Of a DNA stretch of 64,000 nt, positions 21,211-32,436 are shown piece after piece. The stretch comes from Cryptomeria japonica (taxonomy: Eukaryota > Streptophyta > Pinopsida > Cupressales > Cupressaceae). The notes under the pieces were generated by a model, which was not told the origin of the DNA, did not search any database, and saw only the letters and a program-made list of their open reading frames with translations. The position numbers and the translations under genes were made by a program. The stretch is from the NCBI RefSeq assembly GCF_030272615.1, contig NC_081414.1, positions 916,121,648 to 916,185,647 of the forward strand. The letters are read 5' to 3'. Every line of letters begins with the position of its first letter. Position 1 is the stretch's first letter.

Positions 21211-23529
21211 ATGGTTGAAACTCGTCTTCAAAAATCTAGGAGAAAAGCTAAAGAAGCTCAAGAGTCCGCAAACATGAGTTCTTATGAGTATGACAATGAT
21301 TTATTTTTCAATCTTGAGCACACTACATTGCCTGACATGGATGTTTATAGAAACATTCCCAATGTGGAAAATGCAAACACTACAAACAACAATGCTACAC
21401 ACAATGACAATGTGGACAACTTTTCAATACATTCAGCTGATGTAGAAGAATCCATTATGAATCCTCATTTCAATAGATTGGTTGAAGAAATAATGAGGAG
21501 GGATAGACAATACTTTTTACACATGATGGCACAAAGTGGAGCCAAAATACCTCATGACTTTGACATGTCTCAACTTATGGAAAACCGACCCTCGCAACAA
21601 ACTCACTCCAACATGGATCAAAGGAGACCTAATAGTGGAGGAAATAGAGGACCACATATGGTACCTGAATCACCATCAGCTTTGCTTCAAAAACCTGAAG
21701 TCCCACATACACATGCTCAAACATATGATACTTACCTTCGAAGACCATTATGGAAGCCTTATGCAGATAGATATGCTCAAGCTATGGATCAACCAAAACA
21801 ATTGGACATTCAAACGCATGCTCAAAATTTGGACACAAGGAAACCCCGTGTCAAATTTGGGGGCAACGCAATAGAACATGACATGCCTGTAGAATATGGT
21901 ATACATGCGCAAAATAGATATGGGGTTCCTCAACATGAAGCTATACCAAGTGCTCCCTATATGCCGCATCAATATAGACCTCCTCCATATGAACATGTGT
22001 ATGATCAATATCATCCATACATGCAACAAGCTCCTCCTCCAATTGGTGTCTCAAACATGGGGTATGCTACAAGAAGTCGATCTCCACCTAAGAGCAATTT
22101 GGAGCAACAAATCAGAGATTTACAAAAGAAAATGGAGGAAATGAATACACCAAAACCAACATACACTATGAGAGACATATGTCCTTATCCATTTGATAAG
22201 AGCATTCCAATGCCTCCATTTCCTGCACACTTTGTGACGCCAAAATTTGACAAGTATAGAGGAAAAGGAGACCCCAAGGCACACATAAGACAATTTTTCA
22301 CAGCTTGCATTGAGGTAGCGGCAGAAGAAACATATTTGATGAGATTGTTCCCACAAAGCTTAGGCGATCAAGCTATGGAATGGTTCTCCCAACTCCCACC
22401 TGGTATTAAATCATGGGGTGACTTAGCAGAGGCATTTATCCAACATTTCTCCTACAGTATAGAGACAAATATCTCAGTCACTACTTTGTGCAATACTAAG
22501 CAAAAAGAAGGAGAATCTTTTGCATCATTTTTACAAAGATGGAGAAATCTAGCTAGCAGATGCTCTTGCGAAATTCCACAGAAACAAATGGTAGAAATGT
22601 TCACACAAAATGTTAACAAGGACATTGGCTATGATCTAAGAAAAGCTTGTTTGTCCACCTTCAAGGATGTCATTGAAAAAGGCTTAGCAACAGAAAAGGT
22701 TCTAGTTGAACAAGGAGTCATTAAGATATTCAAGGAAAACAAAGATGACTTTAAAGGAAAAGACAAGCCAAGATTTTGGAATAAAAACAAGAACACAGTC
22801 AATGATGGTGTTGTTGATGCTAACACAGTGCGACCCAAGTTCATCTTTTCGGGATCAAGTTCCAGAAACAATCAAGTGAATACTCAAACAACTTCTAGAC
22901 CATGAAGGAAGTACACCCCATTGGGAGAACCACTTGAATCAGTCTTCAAAAAGCTTGTGGCAAACAAAGTAATCACAGTTCCAGATTTTCCTCCATATGA
23001 ACCAAAGGTCAAACCAAATTGGTGGAATGATGATGAGTATTGTGAATTTCATAAGAGCAAGGGTCATACGACAGGAAATTGCCATCGACTAAAGAACATC
23101 GTGCAAGATCTCATTGATAGAGGTGATATTGAGATTGAGGGACACTCATCCAATCAAGAACATGAAATGTTTAAAGAACCATTCCCAAAGCATGACAAGG
23201 GAAAAGCCAAAGTCACATATGATCAAGCCAACTATACTAGAGCACCTTACAACTATGACTCAACTATCAATCACATCTCGATGGACAATCATATCTCTAC
23301 TATTACCATCAAGAACAAAAATCCTGAGAATCCTCCTCAGAGACCCAAGATTGTCCTAAGAGGTGTTGGATCTTCTTCCGAATCTACTTCTGAATGTCAT
23401 GTTACAACTCGTCGAGGTAAAATTATGTTGCCAGGTGCCTCCACTAAAAATACCGCTTCTTCATCAACCAAGCCTGAGTATGACCTTGTAGAACAGTTAG
23501 GGAAGGCCCCCCTCGCTCATTTCCATCCT
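21211..23529 (+). pseudogene. gag: E1 gag (retrotransposon Gag with zinc knuckle)
   Basis: The ATG is at 21211. The N-terminal 330 residues are low-complexity and Asn/His/Pro-rich. From about residue 345 the retrotransposon Gag core appears (KFDKYRGKGDPKAHI, FPQSLGDQAMEWFSQLP, the helical RWRNLASRC region). After an in-frame TGA at 22903 (probably a former CGA Arg) the same frame continues with the zinc knuckle CEFHKSKGHTTGNC at about 23041-23082. Gag packages the element RNA in virus-like particles. The frame then shifts near 23515-23525 into the protease frame, probably by a small deletion. Apart from one stop and one shift it is intact. Confidence 0.92.
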
Positions 23530-24150
23530 TGAGCTCTTACGCATATCCCCCGCTCATAAAGCTATTCTTGACAAAATCTTGAGAGACACTACCGTTCCTA
23601 CTGATCTGAACGTGGACCAGTTTCAAGCCATGGTGGGATACCTTTCCATTCCACACTCCCTTACCTTCACAAAAGCCGATGACGCCTCAATAAGTCAGCC
23701 ACATAATGCACCTTTACATGTTGAAGCCTTCATACACAAACATTGAATAAAGCGAGTCCTGATAGATGGAGGAGCTGGTCTAAACATTTGTACATTGAGC
23801 ACCATTAAACAATTGGGATATTCTGATAAAGTTGTGAATTCAACAAATCAAATCACCATCAAGGCATATGATGATGAAGAGCGCTCATCCAAGGGCACAG
23901 TCACCTTACCTCTAAGAATTGGGCCAGTCACAAAGGATGTGGTTTGTCAGGTCCTAGATCTAGATCTCACTTATAATATATTGCTAGGACGTCCTTGGAT
24001 TCATGAAATGAGGGCAGTCCCATCGACATATCATCAAAGCATTAAGTTTCCTCATAATGGAGTCGAGGTAACAGTTAACAGTGATCCTAATCCATTCATA
24101 TATTGCAATAACCTGAGATCACATACTGAGACCATCATTCCCAGTAATCG
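23525..24150 (+). pseudogene. E1 aspartic protease
   Basis: The pol frame runs from about 23525. RVLIDGGAGLNIC at 23755-23793 holds the catalytic Asp (D-G-G-A) of a retropepsin. NILLGRPWIHEM near 23975-24010 is the usual second signature (ILLGRPW). An in-frame TGA at about 23743, just before the active site (KH-stop-IKRV), most likely replaces an Arg codon CGA. The enzyme would cleave the Gag-Pol polyprotein. It is continuous with the downstream linker and RT except for that stop. Confidence 0.9.
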
Positions 24151-25640
24151 TGAGGCTACTCCTTCTTCGGCATACATTGACCCTGAGTCATTGAAACCTT
24201 CGACATCAAAACAAGGTGAACTTAAAGGCAAATTTCAGGACAAAGGCATGGGAGAATACACTTTAAATCAGACCATGTATTTACAACAAGTCATGAGCTC
24301 TCCAAAAGAATATGGAAGGCCACATCCTAACAAGCAAATATCCATCATGATACTCAAATGGGATCCTACTACCTTTCAAAGATGGGGCGAACTAGAAGAG
24401 GAAGATTTATACAAAATCCTTTACAAAGACGTTGAAGAGGACACACAAGATCAGATCAATATACCTTGTGAGAAATATGGCAAAGGCTTCAAGATTCTAC
24501 AAAAATTTGGGTATGATGGAAAAAGCCCTCTTGGGTTATGCAAGGAAGGCGTTATGGAGCCCTTACAACCTGAATTGACTGTAAAAAGGGAACGCTCAAA
24601 GGGACTTGGTTTTCTAACTTCCAAGATCCACACTAAAAGGACAGAAGAGGCATCACAAATCAAAGTTGCCAAAGTTCAACAAGAGGATTACTATTCCACA
24701 GATTCCAACGAATGGGAATGGGGTTCAGACAAATCCTCTAGTGACTATGAGCTCACTGAGACATTCAGAGAGCCAGATGAACCCACAGAAGAAGAGGAAT
24801 TTTATAAAAATTTTAGAGCTGGTCAAGAAACAACCCATAAGGATTCCGCACAGTCTTCGTTTCAAGGTTCTAGGTCGAAATCACATAGGATGAGGACACC
24901 TGTCCTGGAAGGCGCTACTAGTGATGACAATTTGGATTCGCTTGCGATCGAAACTGATGAGGAGAGTGCCATCGATGACCTCGATGATTGCCTCGATATA
25001 CCCGAATATAACCACATCTTCACTCTTAGCCCCGCAAACTCTGAAAACATTAAAGGCCTTCCCCTTGTTCACCACCAACTCATTGACTGGGATTATGAAG
25101 GACCAGCACAATTTGACACATTTCAAAATGACGAAGCTATTATTGACTATCTTGGCATACGAGATGATCTTCCCCCTGGGGACCACAAAGCAGGATACAC
25201 CATAGAACTCAACAACATGGCATATTTTGGTGAGGGTGTCGGACCTTCCAGTCGCAAAAATGTGAAAATAAGAACAAATCAAGGGTCTTATGGCAAAAAC
25301 CACACTGTGGCACTATCTGATCCCAAAAAAGTAAAAAGAAAGGACGTATCTAAGGGCGAAAACCTCTCTGAGGCACCCGAAGATGGAAGGTTCAACATTC
25401 TCCTAGCATCATATGAGAAAAAGTCATCCATGTTGGTAGAGGAGACTATCAAAATGAACATTGGTATGGAAGAAGTTCCACACAATATATTCCTGGCTCA
25501 ATCATTGACAGAGTCCGAAAGGTCTAAATTCATAAGCTTCTTCAAAGAACGACAAATCAACTTTGCATGGTCATACGCTGATATGCCTGGACTAGATCCG
25601 GATTTGGTAATGCATCATTTGACAGTCAAATCGAGGGCAA
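24151..25640 (+). CDS. E1 protease-RT linker with G-patch-like motif
   Basis: This open stretch in the pol frame encodes about 490 residues between protease and RT. KYGKGFKILQKFGYDGKSPL with following G-rich positions (24475-24600, ending RSKGLGF) matches a G-patch, a glycine-rich module that usually contacts RNA helicases or RNA. The rest is acidic (EEEE and DD clusters, 24700-25000). It ends in ...FAWSYADMPGLDP just before RT, the standard entry of Ty3/gypsy RT. G-patch modules in this position are known from several plant Ty3/gypsy elements. Confidence 0.8.
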
Positions 25641-26400
25641 AGCCAGTGAAATAGAAATTAAGGAAAATGCATCCACAAGTGGCATTACTAGTCAAAGCAA
25701 AGCTGGAGAAATTATTGGATGTCGGATTCATACGCCCAATTGATTATCCCGAATGGATCTCCAATTTAGTACCTGTCAGTAAACCAGATCACAGCATCAG
25801 AATATGTATAGATTTCAGAGACATCAACAAAGCTTGTCCGAAAGATGACTTCCCATTACCAAATATTGATTTGATCGTTGATCTCACAGCAGGTCACGAA
25901 ATGTTATCTTTAATGGATGGATTTTCTGGTTATAATCAAATCAGGATTGCACCTGAGGATCAACACAAAACATCATTCACTTGTCTATGGGGAACTTTCT
26001 GTTGGAATGTCATGCCCTTTGGGCTGAAAAATGCAGGTGCTACATATCAAAGAGCAATGACCACTATCTTTCACAATCTTATGCACATAACCGTGGAAGA
26101 TTATGTTGATGATCTCTTGGGTAAATCAATAGACAGATATACACATTTGGACATACTTTCAGTCGTCTTTGATCGGTTGGAAAAATACAAAGTAAGATTA
26201 AACCCCAAGAAATGCGTCTTTGGGGTAACCTCCGGGAAGCTCCTAGGATTCATTGTGTCTAAAAGAGGAATCGAAGCCGATCCAGCAAAAGTCAAGGCTA
26301 TCTTGGACATGCCGCCACCCAGAAATATCAGTCAACTTCGATCCTTACAAGGGAGACTTCAGTATATATGAAGATTCATAGCACAACTTGCAGATAAGTG
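25641..26400 (+). pseudogene. E1 reverse transcriptase
   Basis: RT motifs appear in order: KLEKLLDVGFIRPI, ISNLVPVSKPDHSIRICIDFRDINKACPKDDFPLP, SLMDGFSGYNQI (motif A Asp), FGLKNAGATYQRAM and DYVDDLLGKS (catalytic YVDD). KVRLNPKKCVFGV and KLLGFIVSKRGIEADP follow. Two stops interrupt: TAG at 25652 in the KPVK-stop-KLRK context (Gln, CAG) and TGA at 26369 in LQYI-stop-RFIAQL (Arg, CGA). The catalytic residues are intact. It copies the element RNA into DNA. Confidence 0.95.
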
Positions 26401-26815
26401 TAATCCTTTTCAGCACCTGCTACATAAAAATATCAAATTCAAATGGGATGATAACTGTCAACAAGCTTTTCAGACGCTCAAAGATTATCTTTTGAATCTG
26501 CCAGTTTTGATGCCACCAATTCTAGATCAGCCTTTGCTACTATACATATCAGCTACGCCAACAGCACTGGGGGCACTCCTAGCACAACAAATTGCTGACG
26601 GCAAGGAAAAAGCAGTATACTATATCAGTCACACATTGGTGGGATATGAGCTAAACTACACACCAATCGAGTGTGCATGTCTCGCTGTGGTCTTTGCTTC
26701 ACAGAAATTACGCCATTATATGCTTACTCATAAGACTAAGTTGATTGCAAGAATTGATCCATTAAAATACCTCCTTAATAAAGCAACACTTACTGGGTGA
26801 CTGGCCAAGTGGGTA
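26401..26815 (+). pseudogene. E1 first RNase H (degenerate)
   Basis: After RT the usual Ty3/gypsy RNase H follows: LLLYISATPTALGALLAQ, VYYISHTLVGYELNYTPIECACLAVVFA, HKTKLIARIDPLKYLL. The first catalytic Asp expected in the LYI-S-A-x region is absent (SATPT), as is common in Tat elements where a second RNase H took over. A TGA at 26798 (LTG-stop-LAKW) replaces an Arg. Probably inactive even before the nonsense mutation. Confidence 0.88.
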
Positions 26816-27595
26816 ATGATCCTGAGTGAATTCGACATCGAGTATGTAGACAGAAAAGCAATAAAAGGACAAGCAATCATGGATCAATTAGCAGATGCTC
26901 CCATGATAGATGATGTTCCTCTAAATTCAGAATTTTCAGATGAATCCATTTTAACAATATCACATGCAAAGCCATGGCAACTGTACTTTGACGGTTCATA
27001 TACACAACATGGGGCAGGAGCTGGTATTCTCTTTATAACTCCTCAAGGTGATTCTATACCAAAATCATACCGCTTATCATTTCCTTGCACTAACAATATA
27101 GCGGAATATGAGGCATTAACAACTGGATTACGAATCGCAGTTCAGTGGAAGATCCAGGAAATTCATGTTTTTGGGGATTCTCAACTTGTCATCCGTCAAG
27201 CAACTGATGATTACCAAACAAAAGATGAAAAATTAATGCCTTACAAACAAATGGTGGATGATTTGAAACAGCACTTCACAAAGATAGATTTTGAGCAGAT
27301 ACCAAGAGAGCAGAATCGTGCTGCAGATGCCATGGCTACAATTGCTTCACTAATTGATCTACCTCAAAATGAAACCTTCTATGAGTTCCTGGTAGACAAC
27401 CTGTTGGTTCCTTCATATGAGATCACTCCTACTGAAATGATATGCGTTGTTGGTCCCGAATCCCAGTTATATGGTTCCATATTCACATATCTTCGTGACA
27501 ATATCCTACCTCCTGATCTATCAAATAACCAACGTCGCACTTTCATTCGCCAATCCTCTCGATATGTCATTCTAGCTAATATCCTATACCGATGA
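26816..27595 (+). CDS. E1 archaeal-type RNase H
   Basis: PWQLYFDGSYTQHGAGAGIL gives the first catalytic Asp. NNIAEYEALTTGLRIA gives the Glu, HVFGDSQLVIRQ the second Asp and REQNRAADAMATIASL the last Asp, the full set for an archaeal-type RNase H (positions 26970-27360). This second RNase H between the original one and integrase is diagnostic of the Tat lineage of plant Ty3/gypsy elements. A TGA at 27593 (ILYR-stop-GLDG) separates it from integrase and again fits CGA to TGA. Confidence 0.95.
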   Translation: MILSEFDIEYVDRKAIKGQAIMDQLADAPMIDDVPLNSEFSDESILTISHAKPWQLYFDGSYTQHGAGAGILFITPQGDSIPKSYRLSFPCTNNIAEYEALTTGLRIAVQWKIQEIHVFGDSQLVIRQATDDYQTKDEKLMPYKQMVDDLKQHFTKIDFEQIPREQNRAADAMATIASLIDLPQNETFYEFLVDNLLVPSYEITPTEMICVVGPESQLYGSIFTYLRDNILPPDLSNNQRRTFIRQSSRYVILANILYR

Positions 27596-28723
27596 GGTCT
27601 AGATGGCACTCTTCTTAGATGTTTAGAAAGCGACGAAGCTCAGATTGCGTTACGTGAAGTGCATGAAGGGATATGTGGTCTGCATGCTAGTGGTCCTACC
27701 TTGGCCAAGAAACTCATCAGGACTGGATATTACTGGCCCAATATGGAAAAAGACTCATACCAGTTTGTCAAGAAATGTAAGCAATGTCAAATTCATGGAG
27801 ACCTCATACATGCACCAGCACAGGAACTACAACCACTCGCGTCTCCTTGGCCCTTTTGTCAGTGGGGACTTGATCTCATAGGCAAGATTCACCCTCCTTC
27901 TTCCAATGGTCATAAATTCATTATCACAGCCACAGAGTATTTCACAAAGTGGATTGAAGCTGTGCCTCTCACACAAGTCACTGGAAAACAAATTGCTACC
28001 TTCATCCTTAACTATATCATTTGCCAATATGGTATTCTTGATTCCATTATTACTGATAACGGGCGTCCCTTCAAAAATCAGGATGTTCGTGAACTCTGTG
28101 ACCGCTTCCATATTTCCCATCGTTTCTCCACACCATATTACCCCCAAGGTAATGGCCAAGCTGAGGTGTCTAATAAAACAATTCTTAAAATCCTCAAAAA
28201 GACAGTCGACGACGCTGGCCGTAATTGGCATATCCAACTCAATCCTGCACATTGGGCCTACCGCACAAGTGTCCGCACACCTACAGGAGCTACACCCTAC
28301 TCACTTGTCTACGGCGCTGAAGCCATCTTTCCTATTGAGGTCGAGTTACCTTCTTTACGGGTCTCTTTGCAAAACATCATCAGCGATGAAGATTACAGGG
28401 TCTCTCGCTTACAAGAACTAGAACTGCTGGATGAACGGAGACAAACTGATTTTAATCATCTCAAGGCTTACCAACAACGAATGAGTCGCAGTTACAACCA
28501 CAAAGTCAAGCCTCGCACATCTGAGGTAGGTGATTTGGTTCTCAGAGAAAATCCCAAGAATCAGCAAGACAGAGAGAAGAGGGGCAAGTTCAAACCAAAC
28601 TGGCTTGGTCCTTACATCGTTACAGTAGCCTATGGATCTGGTGCATATCAGCTTTCAACTACAGAAGGTGAACCTTTGGAGGATCCTATCAACAACATGC
28701 ACCTTCGCAGGTTCTACACATAG
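27596..28723 (+). CDS. E1 integrase
   Basis: The N-terminal zinc-binding region carries the HEGICGLH histidines and KKCKQCQ cysteines (27660-27790). The catalytic core shows WGLDLIGKI (Asp), SIITDNGRPF (Asp) and GNGQAEVSNKTI (Glu). HWAYRTSVRTPTGATPYSLVYG and a GPY/F module (NWLGPYIV) follow near the C-terminus, then NNMHLRRFYT and a natural TAG at 28721-28723. No chromodomain is present, consistent with the non-chromovirus Tat lineage. It inserts element DNA into the genome. All three catalytic acids are intact. Confidence 0.95.
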   Translation, partial: GLDGTLLRCLESDEAQIALREVHEGICGLHASGPTLAKKLIRTGYYWPNMEKDSYQFVKKCKQCQIHGDLIHAPAQELQPLASPWPFCQWGLDLIGKIHPPSSNGHKFIITATEYFTKWIEAVPLTQVTGKQIATFILNYIICQYGILDSIITDNGRPFKNQDVRELCDRFHISHRFSTPYYPQGNGQAEVSNKTILKILKKTVDDAGRNWHIQLNPAHWAYRTSVRTPTGATPYSLVYGAEAIFPIEVELPSLRVSLQNIISDEDYRVSRLQELELLDERRQTDFNHLKAYQQRMSRSYNHKVKPRTSEVGDLVLRENPKNQQDREKRGKFKPNWLGPYIVTVAYGSGAYQLSTTEGEPLEDPINNMHLRRFYT

Positions 28724-28812
28724 CTCTTCAGAATATCCTAATTTCAAAAATACAAAAAAATCAAAAAAATTCAAAAATACAAAAAAATTATAAAAACAAA
28801 AAATCGTTACTT

Positions 28813-28959
28813 GGTGAAAACCTGGCAAACAGGCACCTTGTGACACAAAAAAAATTGAAAAATCCAAAATAGTAAAGAGAAACAATTTTGTCCAATGGTG
28901 AAAACCACTTCAGTGGTGCCCTGGGCAAGTACCATGGTGAAAACTGGGTCACCAGTGCC
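28813..28959 (+). other. Three hairpins with a constant GGTG-AAAA bulge, 3' of integrase
   Basis: Units at 28813-28837, 28897-28920 and 28936-28959 have the form GGTG-AAAA-stem-loop-stem-YRCC. Inner stems are CCTG/CAGG, CCAC/GTGG and CTGG/CCAG. Outer pairs GGTG/CACC or GGTG/TGCC (with wobble) close them. They lie 90-236 nt after the integrase stop. Confidence 0.75.
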
Positions 28960-30387
28960 ATGCGTAGAGACATTGCTCCTCCATCCTTCAGGATTCCATT
29001 TCATCCTTCACTTTGCACACACTCATGACCAATTCATCCATAATAAACTTACCCATTCCCATCATGGCTTGTTATTGATCTACCCAAGATTGGTTAGCCA
29101 TTCATAATAAAACCTCCCTTTCCATCCATAATAAGTCAGATCTTATCTGTGGCTAAGGCAATTCCTACGTCTAGTGATGGGTTTGGAACTGAGAACACCA
29201 CATGTTTTGAGGAGTACAGTTTCTTCCAGCTTCCTTCAAGTCTATTCACGCACAATCCGCAATAAATTTCCATCTTCTCCGCAATAAAGTATCAGTTTCA
29301 TGGATTCAGTCAGTTTCAGATGAGACAGCAGCAACAATGGGCTTCAACAAATCAAATCTTTCAACAGACTCAGACAACATATGGTTCAGTGCTATCTATC
29401 CTTTTTGTGAAAGTAAACATTGTGACCACAATCAAAATTCGACTTATACAAGTGACAAGAGACACTAAACTTGAGGACTACAGTGGATGTTGGTGTCGAG
29501 TCTTGGTTTCCTTTTGATTTTATCTTTTGGTGACATGTCTTTTAGCTTTTTCAGGATGTCTTTGACTAGAGATTCTATCTCCAAGATGTCTTTGACTAGA
29601 AAGGCGAGGATGGGGTATCGTCACCTATTTGCATTTGCTGTCTGTGGATTGTCTTTTAGTAATGCTATGACTTGTCCAAGGATATGAGGACACTGTGAGT
29701 CTTGTGTGAACTCGGGCATTCCTTGTTTGTGACTGTCTTATCTCCATGCAAATAGGTACAATGACTTTCTGGGTTAAACATATGCCTCGATTGTCATAAC
29801 CTACTTGCCATAATAAAGCTCAATGATGATAACGCACAAGAAGCTCTTTCACATTCATATCTTCTATCTTTCATCCCTCTTTCTTGATTGACTTCCATCG
29901 TCCTTCTTGAGTCCGTGTAGCCTACTATCACATGACTGAGTATAATGACACACCAAAAACATTTGCATTTCATGTAGTTTGCACCTGCATTACCACATAT
30001 AATCATTTCACACATACATATAGATATCACAATTGCATCACATCCTACACATAACACCTGTTAGCACAATTTACATTTGCATTATCATATTCATCTCCAT
30101 TACATACATTCGCATTTGCATCATACATCACATATAAAACATAAAAGAACAAAAATATTGCATTTGCATCATATACATTTTTGTATCCATCACATAGAAA
30201 CATACATCATCAAACATCTCATCACATAGGTACACATGCATATAGATGCCGCAAAAATGAATCATCTCATTTATATATATAAAGTGTCATGATACAATGA
30301 TGTCAAAATCATATGGCTACAAAATCACCCGCAGGTGTCTACAATACAAAAATGGTACAAATACTGATACAAGGGAGCCCTCTATGG
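28960..30387. other. Non-coding stretch between integrase and antisense PMD
   Basis: I see no gene. It contains repeated CATAATAAA and GCAATAAA words (29037-29290, 29808), a duplicated ATGTCTTTGACTAGA segment (29554 and 29585) and a low-complexity CATTTGCAT/CACAT-rich region (29960-30260). AATAAA words could serve as polyadenylation signals for the sense transcript. Confidence 0.5.
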
Positions 30388-32400
30388 CTATGATGAACTC
30401 CCTCCCTCAGAGCCGCCTGGCCTCGACGGAATCTGAGCCCTAGAAGGACCCGCTCCAGGATCACCCTGCCTGTCCCCTCTATCTGGTGGTGGTGGAGGAC
30501 CCATGACCCCACCACTCGATGCCTGTCTCCTCCGGCTCCCTCCTATAGCTATCGCTGTCCGCAATGGTCTATGGAAGCTCCTCGCCCGCTGATCTGTTGG
30601 CACGACACCATAATAAAGGTCCCTTCAGTAGGCAATCTCCTCTCTGGCTCACAGGACATATGCGTAGCCTGCTCCTGCGTCCTCCGCCGCCTGCCTCCCT
30701 GCCCTCAGCACTATCTCAGCCTCCGTGTAGCACTGAATCGCCTGATCCCTGTCCCGCTCAGTATCCCTGAGCCTAATCCTGAGTCAGTCCCTCTCCCTCC
30801 CCAGATCTTGGATCTCATCTGCCTAGCCCTGGCAGATCTCCCTGAGCTCAATCAGCTCATCCTCCTCTAGATCCCCACCCTCTGCCTCTGCCTGTGGCTC
30901 TCTCTCTGCGGGTGCCTGCCCCTGTGCCTGTCCCTATGCCTGTACTGGTGCCTGAATGGGTACCTATCTCGGTACATGTCTAGGTCCCTGTACCTGTCTC
31001 CGTCCCTGCTCCTATGCCTGTACTGGCACCTGTCCCTGTACCTGTCCCTGTCTCTGTCCCTATGCTCTAGGACCCTATACTGCTGGTACCTGCAGGGGCA
31101 ATCCGCCACGACCCCTCACCACCTGAGCCTGTCCCTCCTGTCCACCCTCCCTCCAAGGTGCCACCCTCCTCTCCCCAACTACTCCCCTCCGCCTCCGTCG
31201 GCTTCGGCCTCCATCACCCCCACCATCATCATCATCATCTCCTCCTCCATCTCCCTCCAATAGCTCTCCTGGATCTATCAATCGAGGGAATGGATGTTCG
31301 GCCCAATATGCTGCATACTCTGCATCCATCCCGGCGTCCTGGATCTTTGGCCACATATCCTAGGGTAGGGGCACCATCTCTGCCAGTTGTGTCAGCGCCT
31401 AATCATATGACAATAAAGGCCCGAACTGCGCCTGATCCCTAACTGTACGGGCATACATACCCGAGCCTCGTGGCATCCTCTGGATCCTGCCATACTGCCT
31501 ACATACTCTGTCCACCAACTGTCTCTCCAGTATATAGGGCGTCCACCCAATCAGATACCTGCTCCGAAAGGTGTAAGGCAGCTCCACTGCATCATACTCC
31601 CACTCCTCACATCCCAGATACGACCTCTAGATGACTACATCAATGTCATCTATCACTCGCCGCCAATGCTCTAACCTGCCAATCCGCGGCTACGAAGTGA
31701 TCATGTCATACAGATGAACAAAACTCCATCCATGACCTCTCCCTCTGAAATGTATCGGTCGCGTAATAGGCAGATGCTCGTATGCCCAAACCTACAGTAG
31801 TGTCACTCCACAGCCCAGTCCCACTGATCCATGGTATACAAACTGGTGAAGCTCATAATATAGGTGGGCCAACACACATGGACCCCACGCATATCTGGTG
31901 TGCTGTGTCACCAGTGTCTCCAGTGCTCCTCCCCAGCCCACTGCCAACCCCCATGTCGCCCTGTTTGGACATAGGAACCCACTGATAGCTCCTCCAATCA
32001 CAGCTGGCAAGGTTAACCCTGTCGCGGTCATGGTGTCCTATGCCACATGTCCTGCTCTCATCTCTAGGCCGGGATCCTGAAACACCCATCTCAACGCCTC
32101 TCTGTCTCTGTCACGATCATATGGAATCAGATCTCCATCAATCGGTATATGCAGAATCCTGTAAACATCCTCAAGGGTGACTGTCATCTCACCCATCGGC
32201 AAATGGAATGTGCAAGTCTCTGAATGCCATCTCTCGGCCAACGCAGTCAGCAAACCCATGTTTTCCCGAAACTCAGGCACATATAGCATGTGTCTCAAAC
32301 CCATCTCCTCGATGGCTGCTCTATCCTGAAATGACAACTCTGGTCGCAACCTCTGCGTCGACGGGAATCTCTCCCGTGACTCCAGCATAGGCAAATACTC
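30388..32400 (-). pseudogene. Antisense plant mobile domain (PMD) ORF of E1
   Basis: On the minus strand one frame of about 670 codons runs from 32400 to TAG 30388 with no frameshift. The N-terminus shows the plant mobile domain signature: ALAERWHSETCTFHLPMGEM, TLEDVYRILHIPIDGD, then WGLAVGWGGALE, RYAWGPCVLAHLYYEL and an LL-stop-VWAYEHLP segment. The C-terminal half is acidic or basic (poly-Asp, Arg-rich), then Gln/Gly-rich repeats (GQ, VQGQ) and a Pro-rich end with YYGVVPT. Fifteen premature stops occur: 12 TAG (including 32038, 31792, 31690, 31627, 31399, 31360) and 3 TGA (30784, 30649, 30625). PMD proteins of plants (MAIN/MAIL1 type) act in gene and transposon silencing, and PMDs also occur inside transposons. 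Its use to the element is unknown. Confidence 0.85.
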
Positions 32401-32436
32401 CTGCAGTCAAACAAATCAATCATGTCAGTCATCATG

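Noticed and set aside
20777..21218. Open frames of 134 and 85 codons just upstream of E1 gag
   Set aside because: They lie in the leader, overlap each other in different frames, and have no domain. Leader function is better supported.
30564..31442. Plus-strand open frames opposite the PMD ORF
   Set aside because: They are Pro/Ser/Leu-rich shadows of the GC-rich antisense frame and match no domain.
30388..32400. Amber codon reassignment or programmed readthrough in the PMD ORF
   Set aside because: Three TGA codons also interrupt the frame, and TAG at Gln contexts is fully explained by CAG to TAG deamination. No readthrough signal was seen.
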